64,000 nucleotides of DNA from Streptomyces griseoluteus (GTDB lineage: Bacteria; Actinomycetota; Actinomycetes; Streptomycetales; Streptomycetaceae). Each line of letters starts with the position of its first letter. Position 1 is the stretch's first letter. The position numbers and the translations under genes were made by a program. This document shows positions 16,064 to 25,595 of this stretch, in pieces. The DNA lies in assembly GCA_000717735.1 (NCBI GenBank), contig JOBE01000005.1, positions 62,001 through 126,000 on the forward strand, given 5' to 3'. The notes under the pieces were generated by a model. It ran no database searches and was not told where the DNA came from. It worked only from the letters and a program-made list of their open reading frames with translations.

Positions 16064-17133
16064 CGCGCGTTTCCGGCCCCGATCATCGTGGCGACCCGCT
16101 GGGCGTCCGTACGCGACCAGGCGCCGTCCATGACCCACTCGCCGAGCACGCGGCCGAGCGCGGCGCGGAAGACGCTCGCGGCGACCACATGGAGTTCGGG
16201 AAGTCCGTGGGCGCTGCTGGAGAACAGCAGCTTGCCGAACGGCGCCCGTTCCAGGACCTCGGCGAGCACGGCCGCCGCCCGCGCCCCGGTATGCGCGAGG
16301 ACGGGGCCCAGATCGGCGTACACGTGCGCGTGCTCCCCGGTCAGCCGCGCGGCGGCGCGGTGGTACGGGTAGGAGTGCAGCAGGACGAGGTCGGTGCCGA
16401 GTCCCGTGGTGGCGGCGGCGAAGTCGGCGACCGAGGCCGGACCGCGGTCCCCGGTGTGCAGCTGCAGCGGGCGTCCGGCGGTGACCGCGATCCAGAGCAG
16501 ATGGCGCAGCAGTACGGGGTCGGTGAGCCGGCCGCCGGCCGGGCGTCCGGCGAGCCAGCGCCCCGCCGCCCCGCGCACCTCCCCGGGCCCCGGCGGTTCG
16601 GGCGTGTACGCGAGCCCCTGGCGTACGCCCGCCACGGAGGCGAAGGCCACGGCGCCGGCCGCGGCCCCGTGGACGGCCTCGGAGAGGTTGGCCAGGAAGG
16701 CCTCGACGGTTCCCGAGGTGTCGGCGACCTGTTCGGCGAGGGGTTCCAGGCGGACGATCTCATGGGCGTCGGCGGCGCCCGTGGCGGCGATCTCGGCGGG
16801 ACCCGTCAGATCGTCGGGTAGCCCGGTGTCGACCAGGTAGGTCGCGATGCCGGAGGCGCGCAGCAGGCGCCGGCCCGCTTCGGCGACCCCGAGTTCGCGG
16901 CGGCGCGCGAGGTAGCGGGCGGGCGGGCAGTGCGGTTCGAGCCCGAGCAGCGGCGGGCACCAGCGGCGCACCGCGAAGCCGGTCTGGGTGTCGAAGAAGG
17001 TGGTGCCCGTGGCGGGCAGCGCGGTGCGCCCGCCGAACTGGGCGCCGAGGTGGGCCTCGAAGGTGCCGAGGCCGAGTTCCGTACGGAGCACCCCGTGGCA
17101 GTACTGGTCCACCAGGCTCGGCGTGTCGATCAT
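16033..17133 (-). CDS. amidohydrolase family protein
   Basis: A 366-aa protein resembling the amidohydrolase-2/FluG N-terminal type: YCHGVLRT near residue 12 supplies a metal-binding-type His, RPLQLHTGDRG supplies the strand-5 His-x-Gly, LLHSYPYHRAA a strand-6 His, and a VYADLGP strand with a terminal GAGNARRVYRL motif typical of the superfamily's end. FluG-like and uronate-isomerase-like members hydrolyse or decarboxylate small acids; the substrate here is unknown. It is monocistronic, convergent with ctaA, and its last codons form a terminator stem. A 7-bp inverted repeat (17149-17155 and 17167-17173) just upstream could be an operator. Confidence 0.78.
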   Translation of the reverse strand: MIDTPSLVDQYCHGVLRTELGLGTFEAHLGAQFGGRTALPATGTTFFDTQTGFAVRRWCPPLLGLEPHCPPARYLARRRELGVAEAGRRLLRASGIATYLVDTGLPDDLTGPAEIAATGAADAHEIVRLEPLAEQVADTSGTVEAFLANLSEAVHGAAAGAVAFASVAGVRQGLAYTPEPPGPGEVRGAAGRWLAGRPAGGRLTDPVLLRHLLWIAVTAGRPLQLHTGDRGPASVADFAAATTGLGTDLVLLHSYPYHRAAARLTGEHAHVYADLGPVLAHTGARAAAVLAEVLERAPFGKLLFSSSAHGLPELHVVAASVFRAALGRVLGEWVMDGAWSRTDAQRVATMIGAGNARRVYRLAESR

Positions 17134-17208
17134 CTCGGGGGGCTCCCTGTGTGGACGAGTCGCGTCTCCACACGTCCTAACGGGTGAGCCCCGCGCGAGG
17201 TTGTTGCC

Positions 17209-17529
17209 TCAGCGGTTGGAGGGGCCGCCGATCTGGATTCCGGCCATCCGGGTCCACTCGTACGGGCCGGTCTCCACCTTGGCGGCGAACTCGCCGTCGA
17301 ACTCCTCGTGGAGGGTGAGCCCGGCCTTCTCGGCGGCCTGTCGCGCGATCGCGTGGGTCGGCGCGACGAGGTCGCCCCAGCCGCCGTCGGTGCCGACGAG
17401 GACGATCCGGGTGCCCGCCTGGCCGATGTGCGCGAGGTGTCCCTCGGAGCCGCCGTGCTCCTTGGAGAAGGCCTGGATCTCCTTGGCGAGCTTGGCCGCC
17501 TTGCGCTCTTCCTGCTTCGTTTCTGCCAT
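17209..17529 (-). CDS. conserved small hypothetical protein
   Basis: A 106-aa soluble protein with a highly charged N-terminal helix (AETKQEERKAAKLAKEIQAF) and a small alpha/beta remainder (TRIVLVGTDGGWGDLVAP, ending RMAGIQIGG). There is no signal peptide or membrane segment and I recognise no catalytic motif. The product appears Streptomyces-conserved from memory but uncharacterised. The ATG at 17529 is chosen because TAGCAT lies exactly 7 nt upstream (leaderless) and an upstream in-frame extension lacks conserved character. Confidence 0.75.
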   Translation of the reverse strand: MAETKQEERKAAKLAKEIQAFSKEHGGSEGHLAHIGQAGTRIVLVGTDGGWGDLVAPTHAIARQAAEKAGLTLHEEFDGEFAAKVETGPYEWTRMAGIQIGGPSNR

Positions 17530-17536
17530 GAGAGCG

Positions 17537-17542
17537 ATGCTA
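17537..17542 (-). promoter_or_regulatory. -10 element of leaderless promoter
   Basis: TAGCAT on the minus strand, 7 nt before the ATG at 17529. Confidence 0.5.
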
Positions 17543-17562
17543 CCGACGCGTAGATCCACTGA

Positions 17563-17606
17563 CGACGGCCGGGCCACGTGGCCTATCCCACGTGACCCGG
17601 CCGTCG
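17563..17606 (-). terminator. terminator hairpin after ctaB
   Basis: An 11-bp outer stem, one C-A mismatch, then a 7-bp inner stem and a 6-nt loop (17582-17587). It sits 68 bp past the ctaB stop on the same strand. Confidence 0.7.
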
Positions 17607-17673
17607 GTCGGGACAGATCATCTGAGCGGGTCACCCCGCCACAAAACCGGCGTACCGCCCGGCGGTGTGCGGG

Positions 17674-18621
17674 TCAGCGGAGGAAGGGGTCCACCGCGAC
17701 CGCCACGAAGAGCAGCGAGACGTAGGTGATGGACCAGTGGAAGAGGCGCATCTCCTTGAGCTTCGCGCCCGTGGCGCCCGCCTTGGCGCGGGCGAGGAGC
17801 GCGTGCGCCTCCCAGAGCCACCAGCCGCCGGTGAGCACGGCCACGGCCAGGTAGAACCAGCCCGTGTAGCCCAGCGGGGTGAGCAGCAGCGAGACGGCGA
17901 CCATCACCCAGCTGTAGAGGACGATCTGCTTGGCGACGACCTTGTTGGAAGCCAGGACGGGGAGCATGGGCACGCCCGCGCGCGCGTAGTCGTCCTTGAC
18001 CTTCATCGACAGCGGCCAGTAGTGCGGCGGCGTCCAGAAGAAGATGACGAGGAAGAGGATGACCGCTGCCCAGGACATCGAGTTCGTCACGGCCGACCAG
18101 CCGATGAGCACCGGCAGACAGCCGGCGATGCCGCCCCAGACGATGTTCTGCGCGGTCCTGCGCTTCAGGATCATCGTGTAGACGACGACGTAGAAGAGGA
18201 GCGCGCCGAGCGAGAGGGCCGCGGAGAGCCAGTTGACGAGCAGGCCGAACCAGAGCGTGGAGACCACGGCGAGCGTGAGGCCGAAGACCAGCCCCTCGCG
18301 CGGCGTCAGGACGCCCGTGACCAGCGGACGCTGGGACGTGCGGTCCATCAGCGCGTCGATGTCGCGGTCGATGTACATGTTGAGCGCGTTGGCTCCGCCC
18401 GCGGACAGGTAACCGCCGAAGCAGGTGGCGAGCACCAGCCACAGGTCCGGCACGCCCTGTTCGGCGAGGAACATCACCGGCACGGTGGTGATGAGCAGCA
18501 GCTCGATGATCCGCGGCTTGGTCAGCGCCACGAATGCCTTGACGCGGGCCCCGAACGGCCGATGGCCCCCCGGGCTGGGAGTCAAGACGACCCCTGCGGG
18601 TCGGGACTCGACGGCCGTCAC
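17674..18621 (-). CDS. ctaB: protohaem IX farnesyltransferase (haem O synthase)
   Basis: This UbiA-family prenyltransferase attaches a farnesyl group to protohaem to make haem O, the substrate of CtaA. The 315-aa product has about nine transmembrane helices. Two Asp-rich motifs are visible, [18 protein letters not shown] (N-x4-D-x3-D) and the YTMILKRRT loop with the conserved RT. I start it at GTG 18621, 5 nt after an AGGGG ribosome-binding site; the track of homologues begins TAVESRP. A longer frame upstream lacks homologue-like sequence. It is divergent from the tkt operon across 313 bp. Confidence 0.93.
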   Translation of the reverse strand: MTAVESRPAGVVLTPSPGGHRPFGARVKAFVALTKPRIIELLLITTVPVMFLAEQGVPDLWLVLATCFGGYLSAGGANALNMYIDRDIDALMDRTSQRPLVTGVLTPREGLVFGLTLAVVSTLWFGLLVNWLSAALSLGALLFYVVVYTMILKRRTAQNIVWGGIAGCLPVLIGWSAVTNSMSWAAVILFLVIFFWTPPHYWPLSMKVKDDYARAGVPMLPVLASNKVVAKQIVLYSWVMVAVSLLLTPLGYTGWFYLAVAVLTGGWWLWEAHALLARAKAGATGAKLKEMRLFHWSITYVSLLFVAVAVDPFLR

Positions 18622-18934
18622 GCACACCCCTGACAGAGAAATTCCCAGCAAGCTCCCCGGGTGAAGGCGGGGTGAAGCTTGCGCGTACCACGCCACTGTA
18701 GACGTTGCCCAGACACCGATCTTCGCGGGGGTGGGGTCGTGTTGAGGGGGTGTGTCCCACGGTGTGGACACGCCTCGGGAGGCGAACTCACACGGGCGGC
18801 GGCAGTCTTGCCGTGTCCGCTCATTTGAGGGCGCGCATACGAAAAGACGCGGGTTCCGGCGGGGGTAGGCTCGACACCGCCGGTACACCCTCAGTCACCG
18901 GCTCAAGACATGTGGAGAGGAGCCCTGACCCAGG
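18622..18934. promoter_or_regulatory. divergent ctaB / tkt promoter region (313 bp, no gene)
   Basis: No convincing ORF. On the minus strand a TACAGT hexamer (18695-18700) could be the ctaB -10. Its 5' leader then contains an inverted repeat, GCAAGCTCCCC (18648-18658) against GGGG plus AGCTTGC (18669-18682) with a 3-nt bulge. On the plus strand TAGGCT (18866-18871) could be the tkt -10, about 57 nt of leader before the GTG. The remainder shows nothing recognisable. Confidence 0.45.
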
Positions 18935-21022
18935 GTGAGCACTAAGCCGACCACCACAGACCTCGAGTGGACCGAGTTGGACCAGCGGGCTGTCGACACC
19001 GCCCGCATCCTGGCCGCGGACGCCGTACAGAAGGTCGGCAACGGCCATCCCGGTACGGCCATGAGCCTGGCGCCCGCCGCGTACACCCTCTTCCAGAAGG
19101 TGATGCGGCACGACCCGGCCGACCCCGAGTGGGTCGGGCGCGACCGGTTCGTCCTCTCCGCCGGCCACTCGTCCCTGACCCTCTACACCCAGCTGTACCT
19201 GGGTGGCTTCGGGCTCGAGCTGGATGACCTGAAGGCCTTCCGCACCTGGGGCTCGAAGACCCCGGGGCACCCGGAGTACGGCCACACCGCCGCCGTCGAG
19301 ACGACCACGGGACCGCTGGGCCAGGGTGTCGCCAACGGCGTGGGCATGGCGATGGCCGCCCGCTACGAGCGCGGTCTGTTCGACCCGGAGGCCGCCACCG
19401 GCGCCTCCCCGTTCGACCACCACATCTACGTGATCGCCGGTGACGGCTGCCTCCAGGAGGGCATCTCCGCGGAGGCGTCCTCGCTCGCCGGCCACCAGAA
19501 GCTCGGCAACCTGATCCTGCTGTGGGACGACAACCACATCTCGATCGAGGGCGACACCGAGACGGCCGTGTCCGAGGACACGATGAAGCGGTACGAGGCG
19601 TACGGCTGGCACGTGCAGCGCGTCGAGCCGCAGGCGAACGGCGACCTGGACCCGGCCGGGCTGTACGCGGCGATCAAGGCCGCCGAGGCCGAGACCGAGC
19701 GTCCGTCGTTCATCGCGATGCGCTCGATCATCGCCTGGCCCGCGCCGAACGCGCAGAACACCGAGGCCGCGCACGGCTCGGCGCTCGGCGACGAGGAGAT
19801 CGCGGCCACCAAGCGCGTCCTGGGCTTCGACCCGGAGCAGACCTTCGAGGTCACCGACGAGGTCATCGCGCACACCCGGGCGCTCGGCGACCGCGGCCGT
19901 GAGGCCCGCGCCGCGTGGGAGAAGTCGCTCGCCGAGTGGCGTACGGCCAACCCGGAGCGCGCCGCCGAGTTCGACCGCATCCAGGCGAACGAGCTGCCGG
20001 CCGGCTGGGCCGAGAAGCTGCCGGTCTTCGAGCAGGGCAAGGGTGTCGCCACCCGTGCCGCCTCGGGCCAGGTCCTCAAGGCGCTCGGCGCGGTCGTCCC
20101 GGAGCTGTGGGGCGGCTCGGCCGACCTCGCCGGCTCCAACAACACGACGATCGACAAGAACTCGTCGTTCCTGCCCGAGGGCAACCCGCTGCCGGAGGCC
20201 GACAAGTACGGCCGCACGATCCACTTCGGCATCCGCGAGCACTCGATGGCCGCGGAGATGAACGGCATCGCGCTGCACGGCAACACGCGCGTCTACGGCG
20301 GCACCTTCCTGGTGTTCTCCGACTACATGCGCAACGCGGTGCGTCTGTCCGCGCTGATGCACCTGCCCGTGACGTACGTCTGGACCCACGACTCGATCGG
20401 TCTGGGCGAGGACGGTCCGACGCACCAGCCGGTGGAGCACCTCGCCTCGCTGCGCGCGATCCCGGGTCTGAACGTGGTCCGTCCGGCCGACGCCAACGAG
20501 ACGGCCCTCGCGTGGCGCGAGATCATGCAGCGCCACACCAAGGTCTTCGGCAAGGGCGCCCCGCACGGCCTCGCGCTGACCCGTCAGGGCGTGCCGACGT
20601 ACGCGCCGAACGAGGGCACCGTCAAGGGCGGCTACGTGCTCTTCGACGCCGAAGGCGGCGAGCCGGAGGTCGTGCTGATCGGCACGGGCTCCGAGGTGCA
20701 CCTGGCCGTCGAGGCCCGCGAGCAGCTCCAGGCCGCCGGTGTCCCGACCCGCGTGGTCTCGATGCCGTCCGTGGAGTGGTTCGAGGAGCAGGACCAGGCG
20801 TACAAGGACTCGGTCCTGCCGCCGTCGGTCAAGGCCCGGGTCGCGGTCGAGGCCGGCATCGGTCTCACCTGGCACCGGTATGTCGGGGACGCCGGCCGGA
20901 TCGTCTCCCTGGAGCACTTCGGTGCCTCGGCGGACGCGAAGGTCCTGTTCCGCGAGTTCGGTTTCACGCCGGAGGCGATCGTCGCCGCCGCCCGGGAATC
21001 GATCGCCGCCGCCGCGCGCTGA
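18935..21022 (+). CDS. tkt: transketolase
   Basis: A thiamine-diphosphate enzyme that moves two-carbon units between pentose-phosphate sugars and joins that pathway to glycolysis. It is 695 aa with three domains. Markers include the GNGHPGTAMSLAP segment at 35-47, the ThDP motif GDGCLQEG...NLILLWDDN (about 169-198), and the catalytic Glu in the HFGIREHSMAAEMNG region of the pyrimidine domain. The GTG start is preceded by GGAGAGGAGC, somewhat far, and the promoter is probably about 60 bp upstream. It is the first gene of tkt-tal-zwf-opcA-pgl. Confidence 0.97.
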   Translation: MSTKPTTTDLEWTELDQRAVDTARILAADAVQKVGNGHPGTAMSLAPAAYTLFQKVMRHDPADPEWVGRDRFVLSAGHSSLTLYTQLYLGGFGLELDDLKAFRTWGSKTPGHPEYGHTAAVETTTGPLGQGVANGVGMAMAARYERGLFDPEAATGASPFDHHIYVIAGDGCLQEGISAEASSLAGHQKLGNLILLWDDNHISIEGDTETAVSEDTMKRYEAYGWHVQRVEPQANGDLDPAGLYAAIKAAEAETERPSFIAMRSIIAWPAPNAQNTEAAHGSALGDEEIAATKRVLGFDPEQTFEVTDEVIAHTRALGDRGREARAAWEKSLAEWRTANPERAAEFDRIQANELPAGWAEKLPVFEQGKGVATRAASGQVLKALGAVVPELWGGSADLAGSNNTTIDKNSSFLPEGNPLPEADKYGRTIHFGIREHSMAAEMNGIALHGNTRVYGGTFLVFSDYMRNAVRLSALMHLPVTYVWTHDSIGLGEDGPTHQPVEHLASLRAIPGLNVVRPADANETALAWREIMQRHTKVFGKGAPHGLALTRQGVPTYAPNEGTVKGGYVLFDAEGGEPEVVLIGTGSEVHLAVEAREQLQAAGVPTRVVSMPSVEWFEEQDQAYKDSVLPPSVKARVAVEAGIGLTWHRYVGDAGRIVSLEHFGASADAKVLFREFGFTPEAIVAAARESIAAAAR

Positions 21023-21058
21023 CCCGCATACGTACGACTTATTGGAGATGCAATTCTC

Positions 21059-22177
21059 ATGACAGACGCTCTCAAGCGCCTCTCCGACGAAGGCGTCGCG
21101 ATCTGGCTGGACGACCTCTCGCGCCAGCGGATCACGTCCGGCAACCTGGCCGAACTGATCGACCAGAGCCACGTGGTCGGTGTCACCACCAACCCGTCCA
21201 TCTTCCAGAAGGCCATCTCGGAGGGTCACGGCTACGACCAGCAGCTCGCTGACCTCGCGGCCCGCAAGGTGACCGTCGACGAGGCGATCCGCATGATCAC
21301 GACGGCGGACGTCCGTGACGCCGCCGACATCCTGCGGCCGGTCTTCGACGCGACGGACGGCCAGGACGGCCGGGTCTCCATCGAGGTCGACCCCCGTCTC
21401 GCCCACGAGACGGCCGCCACCATCGCCGAGGCCAAGCAGCTGGCCTGGCTGGTGGACCGCCCCAACACCCTGATCAAGATTCCGGCCACCAAGGCGGGTC
21501 TGCCGGCGATCACCGAGGTCATCGGCCTCGGCATCAGCGTCAACGTCACGCTGATCTTCTCCCTGGAGCGCTACCGCGCGGTCATGGACGCCTACCTGGC
21601 GGGCCTGGAGAAGGCCAAGGAGCGCGGCCTCGACCTCGCGAAGATCCACTCGGTGGCCTCCTTCTTCGTGTCCCGCGTGGACTCGGAGATCGACAAGCGC
21701 CTGGACGGCATCGGCACGGACGAGGCCAAGGCGCTGAAGGGCAAGGCCGCCCTGGCCAACGCCCGCCTGGCCTACGAGGCCTTCGAAGAGGTCTTCAGCG
21801 GTGAGCGCTGGGCCGCCCTCGACAAGGCGCAGGCCAACAAGCAGCGTCCGCTGTGGGCCTCGACCGGCGTCAAGGACCCGGCGTACAAGGACACCCTGTA
21901 CGTCGTGGACCTGGTCGCCCCCGGCACGGTGAACACCATGCCGGAGGCCACCCTGGAGGCCACCGCCGACCACGGCGAGGTCACCGGTGACACCATCCGC
22001 GGCACCTACGACCAGTCGCGCGCCGAGCTCGCGGCCGTCGAGCGGCTGGGCGTCAGCTACGACGACGTCGTGCAGCTCCTCGAGGACGAGGGCGTCGACA
22101 AGTTCGAGGCGTCCTGGAACGACCTGCTCAAGTCCACCGAGGCGGAGCTTCAGCGCCTCGCACCTTCGGAGGCGTAA
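21059..22177 (+). CDS. tal: transaldolase
   Basis: A 372-aa class I aldolase of the long actinobacterial transaldolase type, swapping dihydroxyacetone units in the non-oxidative pentose-phosphate pathway. The Schiff-base Lys140 is in [10 protein letters not shown]; other hallmarks are [11 protein letters not shown] (40-50) and [15 protein letters not shown]. It lies 36 bp after tkt, with a TTGGAG ribosome-binding site 10 nt before the ATG. Its last codons (GGAGGCG) serve as the SD for zwf. Confidence 0.96.
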   Translation: MTDALKRLSDEGVAIWLDDLSRQRITSGNLAELIDQSHVVGVTTNPSIFQKAISEGHGYDQQLADLAARKVTVDEAIRMITTADVRDAADILRPVFDATDGQDGRVSIEVDPRLAHETAATIAEAKQLAWLVDRPNTLIKIPATKAGLPAITEVIGLGISVNVTLIFSLERYRAVMDAYLAGLEKAKERGLDLAKIHSVASFFVSRVDSEIDKRLDGIGTDEAKALKGKAALANARLAYEAFEEVFSGERWAALDKAQANKQRPLWASTGVKDPAYKDTLYVVDLVAPGTVNTMPEATLEATADHGEVTGDTIRGTYDQSRAELAAVERLGVSYDDVVQLLEDEGVDKFEASWNDLLKSTEAELQRLAPSEA

Positions 22178-22182
22178 GCACT

Positions 22183-23715
22183 TTGAGCGCAGTCCACGGA
22201 GCCAACCCGCTCCGTGACGCCGCAGACCGACGGCTCCCGCGCATCGCGGGGCCGTCGGGCCTGGTGATCTTCGGCGTCACGGGCGATTTGTCCCGTAAGA
22301 AGCTGATGCCTGCCGTCTACGACCTGGCCAACCGCGGTCTGCTGCCGCCGGGCTTCTCGCTCATCGGCTTCGCCCGCCGCGAGTGGCAGGACGAGGACTT
22401 CGCGCAGGAGGTCTACGAAGCCGTCAAGCAGCACGCCCGCACGCCGTTCCGCGAGGAGGTGTGGCAGCAGCTGATCCAGGGGATGCGGTTCGTCCAGGGC
22501 GACTTCGACGACGACGACGCCTTCGAGAAGCTGAAGTCCACCGTCGAGGAGCTGGACAAGGCGCAGGGCACCGGCGGCAACTTCGCCTTCTACCTGTCCG
22601 TGCCGCCGAAGTTCTTCCCGCTCGTCGTCCGGCAGCTGAAGAAGCACGGCCTGGCCGACCAGAAGAACGGCTCCTGGCGCCGCGCGGTCATCGAGAAGCC
22701 CTTCGGGCACGACCTGGTCTCCGCGAAGGAGCTCAACGAGGTCGTCCACGAGGTCTTCCCGCCGGACGCGGTCTTCCGGATCGACCACTACCTCGGCAAG
22801 GAGACCGTCCAGAACATCCTGGCGCTCCGCTTCGCCAACACCCTCTTCGAGCCGATCTGGAACCGGTCGTACGTCGACCACGTGCAGATCACCATGGCCG
22901 AGGACATCGGCATCGGCGGCCGGGCCGGTTACTACGACGGCATCGGCGCCGCCCGTGACGTCATCCAGAACCACCTGCTCCAGCTGCTCGCGCTGACCGC
23001 GATGGAGGAGCCCGCCTCCTTCGACGCCGACGCGCTGGCCGCCGAGAAGACCAAGGTCCTCGGCGCGGTGAAGCTGCCCAAGGACCTGGGCGAGTCCACG
23101 GTCCGCGGTCAGTACGCGGCCGGCTGGCAGGGCGGCGCGAAGGCCGTCGGCTACCTCGAGGAAGACGGCATCGACCCCCAGTCGAAGACGGACACCTACG
23201 CGGCCGTCAAGCTGGAGATCGACAACCGCCGCTGGGCGGGCGTCCCCTTCTACCTGCGCACCGGCAAGCGCCTCGGCCGTCGCGTCACGGAGATCGCGGT
23301 CGTCTTCCAGCGCGCCCCGCACTCCCCCTTCGACCACACCGCGACCGAGGAACTCGGCCGCAACGCCATCGTGATCCGGGTGCAGCCCGACGAGGGCGTC
23401 ACGGTGCGGTTCGGCTCCAAGGTGCCCGGCACCCAGATGGAGATCCGGGACGTGTCGATGGACTTCGCGTACGGCGAGTCCTTCACGGAGTCCAGCCCGG
23501 AGGCGTACGAGCGGCTCATCCTCGACGTCCTGCTCGGCGACTCGAACCTCTTCCCGCGCGTCGAGGAGGTCGAGCTGTCCTGGAAGATCCTCGACCCGAT
23601 CGAGCAGTTCTGGGACAAGCACGGCAAGCCCGCGCAGTACCAGTCCGGGACCTGGGGTCCGGTCGAGGCGGACGAGATGCTCGCACGAGACGGACGGAGC
23701 TGGCGCCGGCCATGA
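22183..23715 (+). CDS. zwf: glucose-6-phosphate 1-dehydrogenase
   Basis: Catalyses the first oxidative step of the pentose-phosphate pathway, making NADPH. It is 510 aa. The coenzyme fingerprint is FGVTGDLSRKKL (about 29-40), and the substrate-binding RIDHYLGKE (about 199-207) holds the catalytic region. It starts with a rare TTG at 22183, placed 8 nt after GGAGGCG located inside the end of tal, only 5 nt from the tal stop. It overlaps opcA by 4 nt. OpcA, encoded next, is needed for its activity in other actinobacteria and cyanobacteria. Confidence 0.96.
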   Translation: MSAVHGANPLRDAADRRLPRIAGPSGLVIFGVTGDLSRKKLMPAVYDLANRGLLPPGFSLIGFARREWQDEDFAQEVYEAVKQHARTPFREEVWQQLIQGMRFVQGDFDDDDAFEKLKSTVEELDKAQGTGGNFAFYLSVPPKFFPLVVRQLKKHGLADQKNGSWRRAVIEKPFGHDLVSAKELNEVVHEVFPPDAVFRIDHYLGKETVQNILALRFANTLFEPIWNRSYVDHVQITMAEDIGIGGRAGYYDGIGAARDVIQNHLLQLLALTAMEEPASFDADALAAEKTKVLGAVKLPKDLGESTVRGQYAAGWQGGAKAVGYLEEDGIDPQSKTDTYAAVKLEIDNRRWAGVPFYLRTGKRLGRRVTEIAVVFQRAPHSPFDHTATEELGRNAIVIRVQPDEGVTVRFGSKVPGTQMEIRDVSMDFAYGESFTESSPEAYERLILDVLLGDSNLFPRVEEVELSWKILDPIEQFWDKHGKPAQYQSGTWGPVEADEMLARDGRSWRRP

Positions 23716-24770
23716 AGACCGACCTGACGGACACCACGTCATCCAAGATCAACAAGGCGCTGGTGCTCGGGCGGCGGGCGATCGGCACGCCGGCCGTCGG
23801 CATGGTGCTCACCCTCGTCATCGTCACCGACGAGGAGAACGCCTACGACGCGCTGAAGGCGGCGAACGAGGCGTCCCGCGAGCACCCCTCGCGGACCCTC
23901 GTGGTCATCAAGCGGGTCTCGCGCTCGCCGCGGGACCGCGCCAAGGCACGGCTCGACGCCGAGGTCCGCCTCGGCGCCGATGCCAGCACCGGCGAGACGG
24001 TGGTGCTCCGGCTGTACGGCGAGGTCGTCGACCACGCCCAGTCGGTCGTGCTGCCGCTGCTCCTCCCGGACGCCCCCGTCGTCGTCTGGTGGCCGGTCAA
24101 CGCGCCGACCGACCCGGCGAGCGACCCGCTGGGCGCCCTCGCCCAGCGCCGGGTGACCGACACGTACGCCGCCGAGCAGCCCATCCAGGAGCTGACCGCG
24201 CGCGCGGACCGCTACACCCCCGGCGACACGGACCTCTCGTGGACCCGGGTCACCCCGTGGCGTTCGATGCTCGCCGCCGCGCTCGACCAGGTCGTGTGCG
24301 AGGTGACCTCCGCCGAGGTGGAGGGCGAGGAGTTCAACCCGAGCGTCGAACTGCTCGCGATGTGGCTGGCCGAGCGGCTGAAGGTGCCGGTCCGGCGCTC
24401 GACGTCCGCGGGCCCCGGTCTGACGTCCGTACGGATGGAGACCAGCTCGGGACCGATCGTGCTCGACCGTCCCGACGGCTCGCTCGCGACGCTCTCCATC
24501 CAGGGACAGCCGGACCGCGGCGTGGCGCTCAAGCGCCGCGAGACGGCCGAGCTGATCGCGGAGGAGCTGCGCAGGCTCGACCCGGACGACACCTACGCGA
24601 CGGCGCTCAAGTTCGGCATAGAACGGCTGGACGAGGAGGCGGCGACGCTCGCTCCCGCGCCGGAGCAGGACGCCGTCACGGCACCGGCCGAGGCTGTCGC
24701 GGCCCCGGCCGAGCCCGTCGAGAAGCCCGCCGCGAAGAAGGCACCGGCCAAGAAGGCGGCGGCCAAGTGA
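23712..24770 (+). CDS. opcA: OpcA, glucose-6-phosphate dehydrogenase assembly/activator protein
   Basis: A 352-aa allosteric partner of Zwf. The conserved core includes PLLLPDAPVVVWWPVNAPTD and RYTPGDTDLSWTRVTPWR, both diagnostic of actinobacterial OpcA. The C-terminal 30 residues are a low-complexity Ala/Lys/Pro tail ending [11 protein letters not shown], resembling histone-H1-like tails. Its ATG overlaps the zwf stop and its stop overlaps the pgl GTG (GTGA, 24767-24770), so all three are coupled. Confidence 0.94.
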   Translation: MKTDLTDTTSSKINKALVLGRRAIGTPAVGMVLTLVIVTDEENAYDALKAANEASREHPSRTLVVIKRVSRSPRDRAKARLDAEVRLGADASTGETVVLRLYGEVVDHAQSVVLPLLLPDAPVVVWWPVNAPTDPASDPLGALAQRRVTDTYAAEQPIQELTARADRYTPGDTDLSWTRVTPWRSMLAAALDQVVCEVTSAEVEGEEFNPSVELLAMWLAERLKVPVRRSTSAGPGLTSVRMETSSGPIVLDRPDGSLATLSIQGQPDRGVALKRRETAELIAEELRRLDPDDTYATALKFGIERLDEEAATLAPAPEQDAVTAPAEAVAAPAEPVEKPAAKKAPAKKAAAK

Positions 24771-25549
24771 GCACTCCCCAGCTGGTCGTCCACCGCGACA
24801 AGGAGCTGATGGCCGAGGCCGCGGCGGCCCGGCTGATCACGAAGATCGTGGACGCCCAGGCCGCCCGCGGCTCCGCCTCGGTCGTCCTGACCGGCGGACG
24901 CAACGGCAACGGCCTGCTCGCGGCGCTCGGTGCGGCGCCCGCGCGGGACGCGGTCGACTGGTCGCGGCTCGACCTGTGGTGGGGCGACGAGCGTTACCTG
25001 CCCGAGGGAGACCCCGAGCGGAACGTGACCCAGGCCCGGGAGGCGCTGCTCGACCGGGTGCCGCTCGACCCGGCGCGGGTGCACGCCATGCCGGCCTCGG
25101 ACGGGCCGTACGGCGCGGACGTCGACGCCGCCGCGGCCGCGTACGCGGCGGAACTGGCCGCCGCCTCGGGTCCTGGCGACCACGGCGGGGTGCCGACCTT
25201 CGACGTCCTGATGCTGGGCGTCGGTCCCGACACCCATGTGGCCTCGCTCTTCCCCGAGCTGCCCGCGGTCCGCGAGACCGAGCGGACGGTGGTCGGCGTG
25301 CACGGCGCGCCCAAGCCGCCGCCGGTCCGGGTCTCGCTGACGCTGCCGGCGATCCGGGCGGCCAAGGAGGTCTGGCTGCTCGCGGCCGGTGAGGACAAGG
25401 CGAAGGCGGCGGCCATCGCGCTGTCGGGCGCGGGCGAGGTGCAGGCCCCCGCGGCCGGTGCCTACGGCCGCTCGCGCACGCTCTGGCTGCTCGACTCGGC
25501 GGCGGCCTCGGAGCTGCCGCGGAGTCTGTATCCGCCGGCTTCGGCCTGA
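24767..25549 (+). CDS. pgl: 6-phosphogluconolactonase
   Basis: A 260-aa DevB/SOL-type lactonase hydrolysing 6-phosphogluconolactone, completing the oxidative branch begun by Zwf. Typical motifs are VVLTGGRNGNGLL near 45-57, LWWGDERYLP (73-82), the SNVTQ-like PERNVTQAREALL segment, and MLGVGPDTHVASLFP. The GTG start at 24767 is within the opcA stop overlap. It is last in the operon and followed by a bidirectional terminator. Confidence 0.95.
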   Translation: MSTPQLVVHRDKELMAEAAAARLITKIVDAQAARGSASVVLTGGRNGNGLLAALGAAPARDAVDWSRLDLWWGDERYLPEGDPERNVTQAREALLDRVPLDPARVHAMPASDGPYGADVDAAAAAYAAELAAASGPGDHGGVPTFDVLMLGVGPDTHVASLFPELPAVRETERTVVGVHGAPKPPPVRVSLTLPAIRAAKEVWLLAAGEDKAKAAAIALSGAGEVQAPAAGAYGRSRTLWLLDSAAASELPRSLYPPASA

Positions 25550-25561
25550 TCGACGCGCACG

Positions 25562-25595
25562 GAGGCCCGGTTCACCCTCAGGTGGACCGGGCCTC
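25562..25595. terminator. bidirectional terminator between pgl and the PH-domain operon
   Basis: A 15-bp stem with one G-U pair (25562-25576 and 25581-25595) and a CTCA loop. The TGA stop of the converging PH-domain gene lies in the loop. Confidence 0.75.

Noticed and set aside
18821..21973. A 1050-codon minus-strand frame opposite tkt and tal
   Set aside because: GC-rich Streptomyces genes create long open frames in the antisense; its sequence is low complexity (Gly/Val/Arg/Asp) and the plus-strand enzymes are certain.
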